From assembly GCF_014117265.1 (NCBI RefSeq), contig NZ_CP059833.1, positions 2,077,069 to 2,141,068 of the forward strand: DNA of 64,000 bases. Direction: 5' to 3'. This DNA is from Corynebacterium hindlerae (GTDB lineage: Bacteria > Actinomycetota > Actinomycetes > Mycobacteriales > Mycobacteriaceae). Below, piece by piece: positions 35,912-46,468 of the stretch. The translations under genes and the position numbers were made by a program. Every line of letters begins with the position of its first letter. Position 1 is the stretch's first letter. The notes beneath the pieces were generated by a model that searched no databases, was not told the origin of the DNA, and was given only the letters and a program-made list of their open reading frames with translations.

Positions 35912-36264
35912 AGCTGGAACTGGGCGGTCACTTCCTTACGGCGACGGTGCTCAGCCACAAACGACAGGAACGGGATCGTGCCAGCGAGCGCGGTGGTGAC
36001 CCACTTCAGTGGTTCCCACCGCGCATTGATTCCAAGGTTGACGGTGGTCAGCAGGTAAATCATGTAGAACACGCCGTGCGCCTGCGCGACATAGAAGAAC
36101 CACCCCGGAGCATCGGCCGGTGACGGCAAAATGAGGTACTTGTAGATCATTTCGGCGACCAAAATCAGCAGCCAAATACCGGTGACAAACGCCGCAATAG
36201 AGAAGAACCGCAAAGCCTTAGCCACTCGAGCTTGCCGGTCGGGATGCACCTGGGGGGTTGTCAT
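35908..36264 (-). CDS. DUF3817 membrane protein
   Basis: The 118-residue protein has three hydrophobic segments (about 20-42, 58-80, 88-106) and the family pattern [18 protein letters not shown]. It corresponds to Rv1342c of M. tuberculosis, which directly follows rdgB there. Here the whole sialic acid locus lies between rdgB and this gene. Function is unknown. Its ATG overlaps the stop of the upstream gene (ATGA). Confidence 0.9.
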   Translation of the reverse strand: MTTPQVHPDRQARVAKALRFFSIAAFVTGIWLLILVAEMIYKYLILPSPADAPGWFFYVAQAHGVFYMIYLLTTVNLGINARWEPLKWVTTALAGTIPFLSFVAEHRRRKEVTAQFQL

Positions 36265-36656
36265 GAATTTCTCCTTCGTCTACGAGGTTCATTTTGTGCG
36301 TTGAACTCTTCAACATTCATTGTGGGGCGCTCGGGGAGGAAAGATTCATCAATCTCCGTGACCTCAGCCTTACGCTGCTTCTCTAACTCCACAGGGGACA
36401 TCCCAGTTTCCGAGTACTCGTTTTCCAACTGGATATAACGCCGGTACGCATACACAATGAAAGCTCCGAAAGCCGGCCATTGAATCGCATAGCCAAGATT
36501 CTGGAAAGTGCCAGTTCCGGCCCGGAATCGTGTCCACTGCCAGTAGGCAAGCCCCAAAGTGGCTGCCACTGCGAGAGTGAGAAACACAATATGGGTTACC
36601 CGCACCTTTTTCCTCTTGCGGGGAGGCTGCTCATTCAACTCGACATCGTCACTCAC
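36261..36656 (-). CDS. Two-helix membrane protein (Rv1343c-like position)
   Basis: The 131-residue protein has a basic N-terminus (PPRKRKKVRVTH), two membrane helices (about 22-42 and 58-72) and a charged C-terminal tail ending RRRRRNS. It starts with GTG 36656. It occupies the position of Rv1343c (lprD) upstream of the DUF3817 gene, but it has no lipobox. Function is unknown; translation is coupled to the DUF3817 gene by the ATGA overlap. Confidence 0.8.
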   Translation of the reverse strand: MSDDVELNEQPPRKRKKVRVTHIVFLTLAVAATLGLAYWQWTRFRAGTGTFQNLGYAIQWPAFGAFIVYAYRRYIQLENEYSETGMSPVELEKQRKAEVTEIDESFLPERPTMNVEEFNAQNEPRRRRRNS

Positions 36657-36738
36657 AAAGAAACAGTCTACCTGTTGTGCCTGGAAGAGCCACGATTCGG
36701 TAACTAGCTATCGAATGTGTATCATGTGAGAAAACCAC

Positions 36739-36820
<82 letters not shown>

Positions 36821-36832
36821 CAGTTGTTCAGG

Positions 36833-36863
36833 AAGCGGGCCCCGTTGGTGGGGCCCGCTTTTT
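36833..36863 (+). terminator. Terminator after tRNA-Leu
   Basis: A perfect 11-bp stem, AAGCGGGCCCC (36833-36843) with GGGGCCCGCTT (36850-36860), followed by a run of T. Confidence 0.92.
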
Positions 36864-36898
36864 GCATCGGCGCACCGTAGGGTTAAGTACAAGGGCGC

Positions 36899-36962
36899 GG
36901 AAATAGAGCGTACGGATGGGATGTTTCGCGCCTTAAAAATCCCATCCGTACGCTCGATTTCC
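36899..36962. repeat. Family A inverted repeat, copy A3
   Basis: Two 24-nt arms (36899-36922 and 36939-36962) pair at 23 of 24 positions around a 16-nt loop. The arm core GCGTACGGATGGGAT and the loop length equal those of copy A1 at 6605, while the loop sequence differs. It lies between tRNA-Leu and a small hypothetical gene. Confidence 0.92.
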
Positions 36963-37062
36963 GTGTCCTGATATGAAGGCGTGGAGATGCGCCGTCCACT
37001 AGGGCTCTCTTTTACAGGCCACATTGGGGCGGGAAGATGTCCCCGGTACGATGGGTTCCACT

Positions 37063-37233
37063 ATGAGTATTTCCAGGCATATTGATGAATATGTAGCGGA
37101 GCATGGCATCACTCCTTCTGATGAGGTGGTGCCTGAAAATGAATGTCAGGTTTTTGATGGTGCGGTCGCTGACTCGGTGCAAAAGCTGGCTGAGGTTCGC
37201 GAAAACGTCGCAAAGGTGTTGAACAACCCTTAA
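37063..37233 (+). CDS. Small hypothetical protein
   Basis: A 56-residue reading frame begins MSISRHIDEYVAEHG and continues with an acidic, probably helical C-terminal half (AVADSVQKLAEVRENVAKVL). Composition looks like a real small soluble protein, and TACGAT ending 11 bases before the ATG could be a -10 box giving a nearly leaderless transcript. There is no Shine-Dalgarno. I do not recognise the family. Confidence 0.45.
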   Translation: MSISRHIDEYVAEHGITPSDEVVPENECQVFDGAVADSVQKLAEVRENVAKVLNNP

Positions 37234-37304
37234 CTACCCCCAAAATAGGGCGCTTTCACAAAATCTAGTTTTGGGAAAGAAAATAACCGTCCAACTGCGA
37301 AAAT

Positions 37305-37392
37305 GAAACCGAAAGGTTTCGACACGCTAACTAACCGCCGTCAAAACATGACGGTTTCCTCACGATCTGTGGCATATTTGCAGAGTTAACTC
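37305..37392 (+). promoter_or_regulatory. Regulatory region upstream of fas
   Basis: Three symmetric elements lie in the 223-bp spacer before fas: GAAACC-GAAA-GGTTTC (37305-37320), CCGTCA/TGACGG (37338-37343 with 37349-37354), and the palindrome GAGTTAACTC (37383-37392). FasR, the TetR-type repressor of fatty acid synthesis, is encoded at 52122-52739, so one of these may be its operator; I could not decide which from sequence alone. Confidence 0.45.
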
Positions 37393-37456
37393 CCAAGAAA
37401 TTGGTGGAGTGCGTCAATCGCCGACTCAAAATCCAGCTACTGAAAGAGGAATAAAC

Positions 37457-40400
37457 GTGACTGAGCTGCACATTCTGCGAGTGAACGGTGCGAATCGTCT
37501 GATCGACGAACTGGAGAACACTCCATTCGGGCTGGTTTTCGCGGGACAAGGTGTCGACTGGCTCGCCGGCCTGCGTACCGCAATTTCCGCAGGTGCCGGC
37601 CGGGCAATCGCCGATGTCGTCAGCGACGCAGCCGCGCAACTTGCTCCGGTTGAGGATGACATCGCCACGGCGCGACCGTTCGGCTTCGATCCCGTCAACT
37701 GGGCAAATGCTGAGCAGCCACCGTTGATTGATGCGACGATGGCGTCGGTAAGCATGCCCGGCATACTCACCGCACAGCTGGCCACCCTCATGACTCTGGA
37801 AGCGCAGGGTCTGGACATTGAGCGCGCCTGCACCGCAATCGGGCATTCACAGGGAATTCTCGCGGCGCACGCCGTGAAGGATCTCACCCGGGCCGCGGAT
37901 TTTGTGGCGATCGCCCAGCTGGTGGGGGCCGCAGCCAGCAAGATCGCCCGCGAAAAACGCCTGGTGCCAAGCGGTGATCACACCCCGATGCTGTCCATTC
38001 AGGGCATCACCCGGGAGCAACTCGAGAACGCTATCGAGGGAACCGAGGTCGAGATCGGCCTGCGCAACGCCCGCGACTGGTATGTTGCCGTCGGGCAGCC
38101 GCAGCATCTGGTGGAGCTGAAGAAGCGCCTGGAAAAGCTTGCTGCAAAAGATGCCCGCGAGATTGAGAACAAGAAGCGTGGCGGCACCCCGTTTGCTCCG
38201 AAGTTCGCGTTCCTCGGGGTACAGGTTGGTTTCCACCACACCGCAATGCTGCCCGCCGTTGAGCTGGCCGCACAGTGGGCTGAGCGTGCCGCACTGGATG
38301 TGGAGCTGACGCGCGAGCTAGCTACCGAAATCCTGATCACCCCGGAGGACTGGGTGGAGGATGTCACCTCCGCTCTCGACGCTGGTGCAACGTGGCTGCT
38401 GGACGTCGGCCCGGGCGAAGGCGTGCGCGCTCTCACCACGAACATCGCTGCGGGGCGGGGCGCAGGCGTGCTCTCCGTCGGCACCCACGCCGGGCAATCC
38501 GCGCTTTTCGACGCCGGGAGCGCCCCATCACTACCGGTGTCCTTTGATCAGTTCGCCCCACGCGTGGAGAACGGCAAGCTCGTTACCAAGTTCACCGAGC
38601 TGACCGGACGTAGCCCGATGTTGCTCGCCGGTATGACCCCCACCACCGTGGACCCGGAGATTGTCGCTGCTGCTGCGAATGCAGGCCACTGGGCGGAGCT
38701 CGCTGGTGGCGGCCAAGTGACCCCGGAGATCCTGGAAAACAATATTGCGAAGCTGGATTCCTTGCTTAAGCCGGGGGTGAACGCGCAGTTCAACTCCATG
38801 TTCCTGGACCCATACCTGTGGCAAATGCAGATCGGTGGCAAGCGCCTGGTGCAGAAAGCTCGCCTGAATGGTGCGCCGATCGACGGTGTGGTGATCACCG
38901 CTGGTATCCCAGAGCATGATGAGGCAGTGGAGCTGATTCATGAATTGCGTGGCAACGGGTTCCCATGGGTTGCCTTTAAGCCGGGCGCGGTGAAGCAGGT
39001 CCGCCAGATCCTCGAGATTGCTCGGTCTGTCCCCGAGGTGCCGATCATCCTCCACGTTGAGGGCGGCAAGGCCGGTGGTCACCACTCGTGGGAGGAACTC
39101 GATGACCTACTGATTGCCACCTACGGCATGATCCGCGAGACCGAGAACACCGTCCTATGCGTCGGTGGTGGTATCGGCACTCCAGAGCGCGCCGCGGACT
39201 ACATCACCGGTGAGTGGTCCACGAAGTACGACCTGCCCAAGATGCCGGTGGACGGCATCCTCGTCGGCACCGCAGCAATGGCGACCAAGGAAGCGAAGAC
39301 TTCTGATGCCGTGAAGCAGCTGTTGGTGGAAACCAAGGGGCAAGACGAATGGGTTGGTGCAGGTAGCGCAGCCTTTGGCATGGCCTCCGGACGCTCCCAA
39401 CTGGGCGCGGATATTCACGAGATCGACAACTCCTTTGCCAAGTGTGGCCGTCTCCTCGATGAAGTAGCGGGCGATGCAGAAGCCGTCGCCGCTCAGCGCG
39501 AGGACATCATCGCCGCCATGGCTAAGACATGCAAAGTCTACTTTGGCGACCTGGCCGACATGACCTACGAGCAGTGGCTGAACCGCTACCTCGAGCTGTC
39601 CGGCCCGTATCAGGGGCAGTGGACTGATATTTCCTGGAAGAACCGCTTTGCCCAGATGCTGGAACGCGCCGAGGCTCGCCTCACCGAGCTCGACCACGGC
39701 GAGTTTGAACCGCAGGTGGAGCTGACTGAGGATCCAGCCCAGGCCGTCGTGAAGCTCGGCGAACTTTACAACACCACTGACCTGCTGCACCCGGCGGACG
39801 TCGCATGGTTCCTTGGGCTGTGCCGCACCCCGGGCAAACCGGTGAACTTTGTGCCGGTGATCGACAAGGATGTGCGCCGCTGGTGGCGCTCCGACTCCCT
39901 GTGGCAGGCCCACGATGAGCGCTACGACGCCGACGCCGTCTGCATCATCCCAGGACCAGCCGCTGTCGCCGGTATCACCCGCGCCAACGAGCCTGTCGCC
40001 GAACTGCTCGCACGCTTCAACCAGGCCACTATCGACCGCCTCGATGCCACCGACGCCCCAGCGAAGACCGCCACCGAGCGCGTCCTCGCTGCACAGGGCA
40101 CCTACTGGGCTGGACGCAACACCGGCTCGATGATCGCCCGCCTCGGCGACCTCGACGCATGGCAGCTTCACGACGGCGGAGCCACCCACGCCCCAACCGG
40201 CGCGACGCTACGCGACCTCGACGCCACTCACGCCGAACTGACCGTTCCACTGACCGGCTCCACGGCGCCGGGCACCACCGCGGACCTGAAGATTCGCTTC
40301 ACCCTCCCAGAGGTCGGCGTTCCGACCGTCACCCAAGAAGACGCGGAAGCCGCCATGGGCGAACTCACCCGCATCGCTGCCGGTGGCGAACTGCCAGAGA

Positions 40401-43400
40401 TCAAGGATGGCGTGGCGCACTGGAACACCGAACTGTCCACCGACCACATCGCCGACTACAACAACGTCACCGCCGCCTACTTGGATCGCACCGTCACCCC
40501 AGGTGGCACCGCGCCAGATGTCATCGTGGGACTGGCATGGCCAGCGATCTTCGCAGCCGTGAAGTCCGCCGTGATCCCAGGAACCGACTCTGCCTCCGTG
40601 GTCGAAGGCATGCTGTCCCTGGTGCACCTCGAGCACCACATCAAGCTGGTCGAAGCACAGCCCGACGCCCTGCCAGCAGCATCCGTGCCGATCCGCATCG
40701 AGGCAACCGCTGATGAGGTTTCCGATACGGACATGGGCCGCGTCGTCGTTGTGCGTGCCCGCGTCTACGCCGACTACCCAGACGCAGGCGAACGCCTCGC
40801 CGCGGAGCTGTCCGAGCGCTTCGCTATCCGTGGCCGTGGTGGCAAGATGACCGCCCGCACCAACACCTCCGTGTTCCCAACCGTGGTGGACACCCCGCGC
40901 TCCTTCCGTGCTTACGCCAAGGTCGTGGCACCGACCTCCATGAAGCCTTTCGCCGTGGTATCCGGAGATCGCAACCCGATCCACGTGTCCGATACCGCCG
41001 CGGCGCTCGCTGGCTTACCGAACGGCGTCATCGTGCACGGCATGTGGACCTCCGCGATCGCCGAACTGATCGCCTCCTCCGGGTTTGAAGGCTCCGAGCC
41101 GAAGAAGGTGCTGGAATACACCGCGACCATGCTTGCACCGGTCCTGCCGGGTGCTGAGATCGAGTTCACCGTTGAACGTGCTGGCGTAGACAACCGCCCG
41201 GGCTTCGGCGAGGTCCGCGAGATCACCGCGAAGGTTGACGGAAACCTGGTTCTCACCGGTACCGCCGTCATGGCAGCGCCGGTGACGTTCTACGCCTTCC
41301 CAGGCCAGGGCATCCAGTCCCCAGGGATGGGCATGGCTGCCTACGCCAGCTCCCCAGCGGCGCGTGAGGTGTGGGATCGCGCCGATGCTCATACCCGCGC
41401 CAAGCTGGGCTTCTCCATCCTTGAGATCGTCCGCAACAACCCATCCGAAGTCACGGTGAAGGGCGAGAAGTTCCAGCACCCTGACGGTGTGCTGTACCTG
41501 ACCCAGTTCACCCAGGTCGGCATGGCCACCTTGGGCTGCGCGCAGGTCGCCGAGATGCGCGAGGCGTCCGCCTTGAACCAGCGGGCCTTCTTCGCTGGCC
41601 ACTCTGTGGGCGAATACAACGCGCTTGCCGCGTACGCCGGAGTGCTCTCCCTGGAATCCGTGGTGGAGATCGTGTACGCCCGAGGCCTCACCATGCACCG
41701 CCTGGTCGAGCGCGACGCTTCCGGTGTCTCTAACTACGGCCTGGCCGCGTTGCGTCCGAACAAGATGGGCATTTCCGCGGAGGAGGTTTTCCCATACGTT
41801 GCTTCCATCGCGGAATCCTCCGGTGAGTTCCTGGAGATCGTGAACTACAACATCGCTGGTGTCCAGTACGCTGTCGCCGGCACCCGCGCCGGGCTGGACG
41901 CTCTAGCTGCTGACGCGGAAAAGCGCGCGCCCGGCATGCGTGCCTTCATCCAGATCCCGGGCATTGACGTGCCATTCCACTCCTCGCACCTTCGCGACGG
42001 CGTGGGCGCGTTCCGTGACCACCTGGATTCCCTCATCCCGCACCACATTGACCTGGACATTCTGGTGGGGCGCTACATCCCGAACCTGGTTGCCCGCCCG
42101 TTCGAGCTGAGTCGCGAGTTTGTTCAGTCCATGGCTGAGGTGGTTTCTTCCGAGCAGCTCGACCAGATCTTGGCTGACTTTGAGGCCGCAGCGCAGGATG
42201 AGCAGAAGCTGGCCCGCACCTTGCTCATTGAGCTGCTCGCCTGGCAGTTCGCCTCCCCAGTGCGTTGGATTGAGACCCAGCACCTGGCACTCACGTCACT
42301 GGGCGTGGACCGCTTCGTGGAAGTGGGTGTGGGATCCTCGCCGACGATCGCGAACATGCTTGGCCAGACGATGCGCCTGCCGCAGTATGCGAATGCACAC
42401 CTGGAGGTGCTGAACGTTGAGCGCGATGCGGCGACAGTGTTTGCTACTGATGCGATCACCCGTGAGGTTGCTGAGGACGAGCCAGCAGCTGAGGCTGCTC
42501 CGGAGACGGAGAATGTTGCAGCTCAGGCCACGGAGGTTGTGGCTGCTCCTGCTGCGGCGCCTGCCGGCGGCCCTCGCCCGGATGACATTGCCTTCACTCC
42601 GGCTGATGCCACCGACATGCTGATCGCTATCTGGACGAAGGTCCGCCCAGATCAGATGGGTGCTACGGACTCCATCGAGACCTTGGTTGAGGGTGTGTCG
42701 TCTCGCCGTAACCAGTTGCTGCTGGACCTTGGTGTGGAGTTCGGTCTCGGCGCGATCGATGGTGCTGCTGACGCGGAGCTATCCGACCTGAAGAACACCG
42801 TGTCCCGCATGGCCAAGGGGTACACCGCCTTCGGGCCGGTGCTTGCGGATGCGTCTGCGGACGCACTGCGTCGTATCACCGGACCTACCGGAAAGCGCCC
42901 GAACTACATTGCTGAGCGCGTCACCGGAACGTGGCAGCTGGGCCAGGGTTGGGCGGATCATGTCCAGGCTGAGGTAGTGATGGGTGCTCGCGAAGGTGCG
43001 TCGCTGCGTGGTGGTGACCTTGCGACCCTGCCGCCAGCGAACAATGTGGCCGAGCTAGACGCACTTATCGACGCCGCCGTGCAGGCCGTCGCAGCCCGCC
43101 ACGGGGTGTCCGTGGGGCTGCCATCCGCCGGTGGAGCTGGCGGTGGCGTGGTGGACTCCGCAGCGCTGGGCGAATTCGCCGAGGCTGTGACCGGGCGCGA
43201 GGGCGTGCTCGCAGAGACCGCTCGCACCATCCTGAATACCTTGGGCCTTGCCGACGCTCCAGCCCACGGACTGCCGGAGCAGGACGACAGCGTGGAACTG
43301 TTCGAGCTGGTCGCTCGCGAACTAGGATCGGACTGGCCACGCCAGGTCGCGCCTGCGTTCGATGAGAATAAGGCCGTGCTTCTCGACGACCGCTGGGCCT

Positions 43401-46387
43401 CTGCCCGCGAAGACATCACGCGCTTTGCACTGGGTCAGCTGGAAGAACTGGACATCACTGGTGCGGGTGAGGCCGTCGCACAGCAGGCTGAGTTTTTTGG
43501 GCTCAATGACCTGGCTGAGCAGGCACGTTCCACTGAAGCGTTGCAGTACGCCAACGACGTGGCTGTGATCACAGGTGCGTCCCCGAACTCCATCGCTGCA
43601 GCTGTGACCGAGGGGCTGCTCGCTGGTGGTGCCACCGTGGTGGTCACCACTTCCAGCCTGAACCACAAGCGTCTTGAGTACTACAAGAAGCTCTACCGCG
43701 AGTCTGCTCGCGGCCAGGCTGCACTGTGGATCGTCCCAGCTAACCTGTCGTCCTACACGGACCTGGATGCCGTGATCGAGTGGATCGGCAATGAGCAGAC
43801 CGCGACCGTGAACGGTGCGAAGAAGGTGCTGAAGCCAGCTTTGGTTCCGACGCTGCTGTTCCCATTCGCCGCTCCTCGGGTTTCCGGATCCCTGGCAGAT
43901 GCCGGCCCGCAGGCCGAGAACCAGATGCGTCTGCTGCTGTGGTCGGTGGAGCGTCTCATCGCTGGTCTGTCTGCGATTGGGGTGGACGCGGAGATCGGTA
44001 AGCGCCTGCATGTGGTGATCCCAGGTTCGCCGAACCGAGGTCGCTTCGGTGGCGATGGCGCGTACGGCGAGTCCAAGGCAGCCCTCGACGCGCTGGTCAC
44101 TCGCTGGCACGCTGAGCCAGTGTGGGGCTCTCGCACTTCGCTGGTCCACGCGCTCATCGGTTGGGTGCGCGGCACCGGCCTCATGGGCGGTAACGATCCG
44201 CTGGTCGAAGCTGTCGAAGCCGCAGGTGTACGCACCTACGCCACGAACGAAATCGCGGAGGAGCTGCTGTCGCAGGTCGCCCCAGCGGTGCGTTCCAAGG
44301 CAGCGACCGCGCCGGTGGTGAAGGACTTCACCGGTGGCTTGGGTGAGGCTGAGCTGAATCTGGCTGAGCTGGCACGTAACGCTGCGGCACAGGCATCGGA
44401 GGCAGGGGACGTCGACAAGCCGCGCACCATTAAGGCCCTTCCAACGCCGTACCGTCGTTTCGACGCCACCACGCCGTCCTTCGAGGTCACCCAGAAGCTT
44501 GAAGACATGGTTGTCATCGTCGGCGCCGGTGAGTTGGGCCCATACGGCTCTGCCCGCACGCGTTTCGACGCCGAACTCACCGGATCCCTGACCGCCGCCG
44601 GCGTCACTGAGCTGGCATGGACCATGGGACTGATCCACTGGGACGAGGACCCGAAACCGGGCTGGTACGACGCATCCGACGAACCGGTTGCGGAGGAAGA
44701 CATCTTCGACCGCTTCCACGACGAGGTCCTCGCGCGTGTGGGCGTTCGCCAGTACCACGATGACTTCGGCATGGTGAACAACCTCATGCCGGAGCTGACG
44801 ACCGTGTACCTGGACCGTGACCTGTCCTTCAACGTCGCTGACGCAGCTGCTGCCCGCACCTTCGTTGACTCCGAGCCGGAAACCACCACGGCGCACCTGG
44901 ACGAGCAAACAGGGGAGTGGGTTGTCACCCGCAAGGCTGGTTCCGCAGTTCGCGTGCCACGCCGCATGGCGATGTCTCGCTTTGTTGGTGGCCAGATCCC
45001 AGAGGGATTTGACCCAAGCGTGTACGGCATCCCAGCGGACATGATCGACAACCTGGACCGCGTCGCTGTCTGGAACCTGGTCTGCACCGTGGACGCCTTC
45101 CTATCCAGCGGTTTCACCCCCGCAGAGATCATGCGTTCCTTGCACCCAACCCGCGTGTCCTCCACCCAGGGCACCGGCATGGGCGGCATGGCGTCCCTGC
45201 GTTCCCTGTTCGTTGATGGCCTGCTCGCTGAGCCGCGACAGAACGATATCCTGCAGGAAGCGCTGCCGAACGTCATGGCAGGCCACGTCATGCAGTCCTA
45301 CGTTGGTGGTTACGGCCAGATGATCCACCCAGTAGCAGCATGTGCCACCGCCGCGGTGTCCGTGGAAGAAGGCATGGACAAGATCCGCCTGGGTAAGGCA
45401 GACTTCGTGGTCGCAGGTGGCCTGGATGACCTGTCGATGGAAGGCATCACCGGCTTCGGTGATATGGCGGCCACCGCCGATTCCGGTGTCATGCGAGGCA
45501 AGGGAATTGAAGACAAGTTCTTCTCCCGAGCCAACGACCGTCGCCGTGGTGGCTTCGTAGAATCCGCTGGTGGCGGCACGATCCTGCTGGCTCGTGGTTC
45601 CGTGGCAGCTGACCTTGGCTTGCCGGTGCTCGGCGTGGTGGGCTTTGCCGAATCCTTCGCGGACGGTGCGCACACCTCGATCCCGGCTCCTGGCCTGGGC
45701 GCACTGGGTGCGGCTCGTGGTGGTACGCAGTCCCGGTTCGTTACTGCTCTGGCCTCGCTTGGTGTGACGCCGGATGACATTGCGATCGTGTCCAAGCACG
45801 ACACCTCCACCGAGGCGAACGATCCAAACGAATCAGACCTGCATACCCGCATTGGTCGCGCAATTGGCCGCACCGCAGGTAACCCGCTGTACGTGATCTC
45901 CCAGAAGACCCTCACCGGTCACGCCAAGGGCGGCGCCGCAGCATTCCAATTGATCGGCCTTACTCAGGTCCTACGCTCCGGCGTCGTTCCTCCGAACCGC
46001 TCCCTGGACTGCGTCGACCCAGCCCTAGAGAAGAACTCCGATCTGGTGTGGCTGCGCTCCTCCCTGGACCTGCGGTCCCGCGCACCAAAGGCCGGCCTGG
46101 TGACCTCTCTCGGCTTCGGACATGTCTCCGCACTCATCGCCATCGTGCACCCAGCCGCATTCGAAGCAGCTTTGGGCGCCCGTGCAACCGAATGGCGCTC
46201 TGCCGCAGCAGCTCGCGAGGCCGCCGGTCTGCGCCGGATCCTCAGCGCCATGCATGGGGGCGCAGCCCTCTACGAGAAGCCAGTCGACCGAAACCTTGGC
46301 GGCACCGGCGCAGCAGCCAAGGAACGCGAAGCAGCAATGCTGCTTTCCGAATCCGCGCGGCTTATCGACGGGGTGATGCAGCCGTAG
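37457..46387 (+). CDS. fasA: Type I fatty acid synthase (FAS-I multienzyme)
   Basis: This 2976-residue protein carries out all steps of de novo fatty acid synthesis. Landmarks in order: acyltransferase GHSQG near residue 130; FMN enoyl reductase LAGMTPTTVDPE near 384; a MaoC-type hot-dog dehydratase SGDRNPIHV near 1168; malonyl/palmitoyl transferase GHSVGEYNA near 1381; an Ala/Glu/Pro-rich linker near 1680-1720; the ACP with phosphopantetheine site GVSSRRNQ near 1746; ketoreductase VITGASPNS near 2038; and ketosynthase with Cys2629, His2781 and His2822. No phosphopantetheinyl transferase domain follows, so activation depends on AcpS encoded 5 kb downstream. GTG 37457 follows AAAGAGGA. The acpS-fasR neighbourhood points to the FasA rather than the FasB form. 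Confidence 0.95.
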   Translation: MTELHILRVNGANRLIDELENTPFGLVFAGQGVDWLAGLRTAISAGAGRAIADVVSDAAAQLAPVEDDIATARPFGFDPVNWANAEQPPLIDATMASVSMPGILTAQLATLMTLEAQGLDIERACTAIGHSQGILAAHAVKDLTRAADFVAIAQLVGAAASKIAREKRLVPSGDHTPMLSIQGITREQLENAIEGTEVEIGLRNARDWYVAVGQPQHLVELKKRLEKLAAKDAREIENKKRGGTPFAPKFAFLGVQVGFHHTAMLPAVELAAQWAERAALDVELTRELATEILITPEDWVEDVTSALDAGATWLLDVGPGEGVRALTTNIAAGRGAGVLSVGTHAGQSALFDAGSAPSLPVSFDQFAPRVENGKLVTKFTELTGRSPMLLAGMTPTTVDPEIVAAAANAGHWAELAGGGQVTPEILENNIAKLDSLLKPGVNAQFNSMFLDPYLWQMQIGGKRLVQKARLNGAPIDGVVITAGIPEHDEAVELIHELRGNGFPWVAFKPGAVKQVRQILEIARSVPEVPIILHVEGGKAGGHHSWEELDDLLIATYGMIRETENTVLCVGGGIGTPERAADYITGEWSTKYDLPKMPVDGILVGTAAMATKEAKTSDAVKQLLVETKGQDEWVGAGSAAFGMASGRSQLGADIHEIDNSFAKCGRLLDEVAGDAEAVAAQREDIIAAMAKTCKVYFGDLADMTYEQWLNRYLELSGPYQGQWTDISWKNRFAQMLERAEARLTELDHGEFEPQVELTEDPAQAVVKLGELYNTTDLLHPADVAWFLGLCRTPGKPVNFVPVIDKDVRRWWRSDSLWQAHDERYDADAVCIIPGPAAVAGITRANEPVAELLARFNQATIDRLDATDAPAKTATERVLAAQGTYWAGRNTGSMIARLGDLDAWQLHDGGATHAPTGATLRDLDATHAELTVPLTGSTAPGTTADLKIRFTLPEVGVPTVTQEDAEAAMGELTRIAAGGELPEIKDGVAHWNTELSTDHIADYNNVTAAYLDRTVTPGGTAPDVIVGLAWPAIFAAVKSAVIPGTDSASVVEGMLSLVHLEHHIKLVEAQPDALPAASVPIRIEATADEVSDTDMGRVVVVRARVYADYPDAGERLAAELSERFAIRGRGGKMTARTNTSVFPTVVDTPRSFRAYAKVVAPTSMKPFAVVSGDRNPIHVSDTAAALAGLPNGVIVHGMWTSAIAELIASSGFEGSEPKKVLEYTATMLAPVLPGAEIEFTVERAGVDNRPGFGEVREITAKVDGNLVLTGTAVMAAPVTFYAFPGQGIQSPGMGMAAYASSPAAREVWDRADAHTRAKLGFSILEIVRNNPSEVTVKGEKFQHPDGVLYLTQFTQVGMATLGCAQVAEMREASALNQRAFFAGHSVGEYNALAAYAGVLSLESVVEIVYARGLTMHRLVERDASGVSNYGLAALRPNKMGISAEEVFPYVASIAESSGEFLEIVNYNIAGVQYAVAGTRAGLDALAADAEKRAPGMRAFIQIPGIDVPFHSSHLRDGVGAFRDHLDSLIPHHIDLDILVGRYIPNLVARPFELSREFVQSMAEVVSSEQLDQILADFEAAAQDEQKLARTLLIELLAWQFASPVRWIETQHLALTSLGVDRFVEVGVGSSPTIANMLGQTMRLPQYANAHLEVLNVERDAATVFATDAITREVAEDEPAAEAAPETENVAAQATEVVAAPAAAPAGGPRPDDIAFTPADATDMLIAIWTKVRPDQMGATDSIETLVEGVSSRRNQLLLDLGVEFGLGAIDGAADAELSDLKNTVSRMAKGYTAFGPVLADASADALRRITGPTGKRPNYIAERVTGTWQLGQGWADHVQAEVVMGAREGASLRGGDLATLPPANNVAELDALIDAAVQAVAARHGVSVGLPSAGGAGGGVVDSAALGEFAEAVTGREGVLAETARTILNTLGLADAPAHGLPEQDDSVELFELVARELGSDWPRQVAPAFDENKAVLLDDRWASAREDITRFALGQLEELDITGAGEAVAQQAEFFGLNDLAEQARSTEALQYANDVAVITGASPNSIAAAVTEGLLAGGATVVVTTSSLNHKRLEYYKKLYRESARGQAALWIVPANLSSYTDLDAVIEWIGNEQTATVNGAKKVLKPALVPTLLFPFAAPRVSGSLADAGPQAENQMRLLLWSVERLIAGLSAIGVDAEIGKRLHVVIPGSPNRGRFGGDGAYGESKAALDALVTRWHAEPVWGSRTSLVHALIGWVRGTGLMGGNDPLVEAVEAAGVRTYATNEIAEELLSQVAPAVRSKAATAPVVKDFTGGLGEAELNLAELARNAAAQASEAGDVDKPRTIKALPTPYRRFDATTPSFEVTQKLEDMVVIVGAGELGPYGSARTRFDAELTGSLTAAGVTELAWTMGLIHWDEDPKPGWYDASDEPVAEEDIFDRFHDEVLARVGVRQYHDDFGMVNNLMPELTTVYLDRDLSFNVADAAAARTFVDSEPETTTAHLDEQTGEWVVTRKAGSAVRVPRRMAMSRFVGGQIPEGFDPSVYGIPADMIDNLDRVAVWNLVCTVDAFLSSGFTPAEIMRSLHPTRVSSTQGTGMGGMASLRSLFVDGLLAEPRQNDILQEALPNVMAGHVMQSYVGGYGQMIHPVAACATAAVSVEEGMDKIRLGKADFVVAGGLDDLSMEGITGFGDMAATADSGVMRGKGIEDKFFSRANDRRRGGFVESAGGGTILLARGSVAADLGLPVLGVVGFAESFADGAHTSIPAPGLGALGAARGGTQSRFVTALASLGVTPDDIAIVSKHDTSTEANDPNESDLHTRIGRAIGRTAGNPLYVISQKTLTGHAKGGAAAFQLIGLTQVLRSGVVPPNRSLDCVDPALEKNSDLVWLRSSLDLRSRAPKAGLVTSLGFGHVSALIAIVHPAAFEAALGARATEWRSAAAAREAAGLRRILSAMHGGAALYEKPVDRNLGGTGAAAKEREAAMLLSESARLIDGVMQP

Positions 46388-46396
46388 AAAGAGCCC

Positions 46397-46465
46397 GTGC
46401 GGGATTTGGTAATGTAAATTGACGTTTTCCTTGTGAATTAGTCACTTTGCATTACCAGATTCGAC
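46397..46465. repeat. Family B inverted repeat, copy B1
   Basis: The left arm (GGATTTGGTAATGTAAATTGAC, abbreviated core GGATTTGGTAATG, 46402-46414) pairs imperfectly with the right arm (46441-46465, core CATTACCAGATTC). The same arms occur in perfect form at 51453-51515. B1 starts ten bases after the fas stop, and a terminator follows it. Confidence 0.85.
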
Positions 46466-46468
46466 ACT

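Noticed and set aside
43322..44908. A 528-codon minus-strand frame inside fas
   Set aside because: Fully contained in a well-supported FAS-I gene, with no recognisable protein and shadow-like composition.
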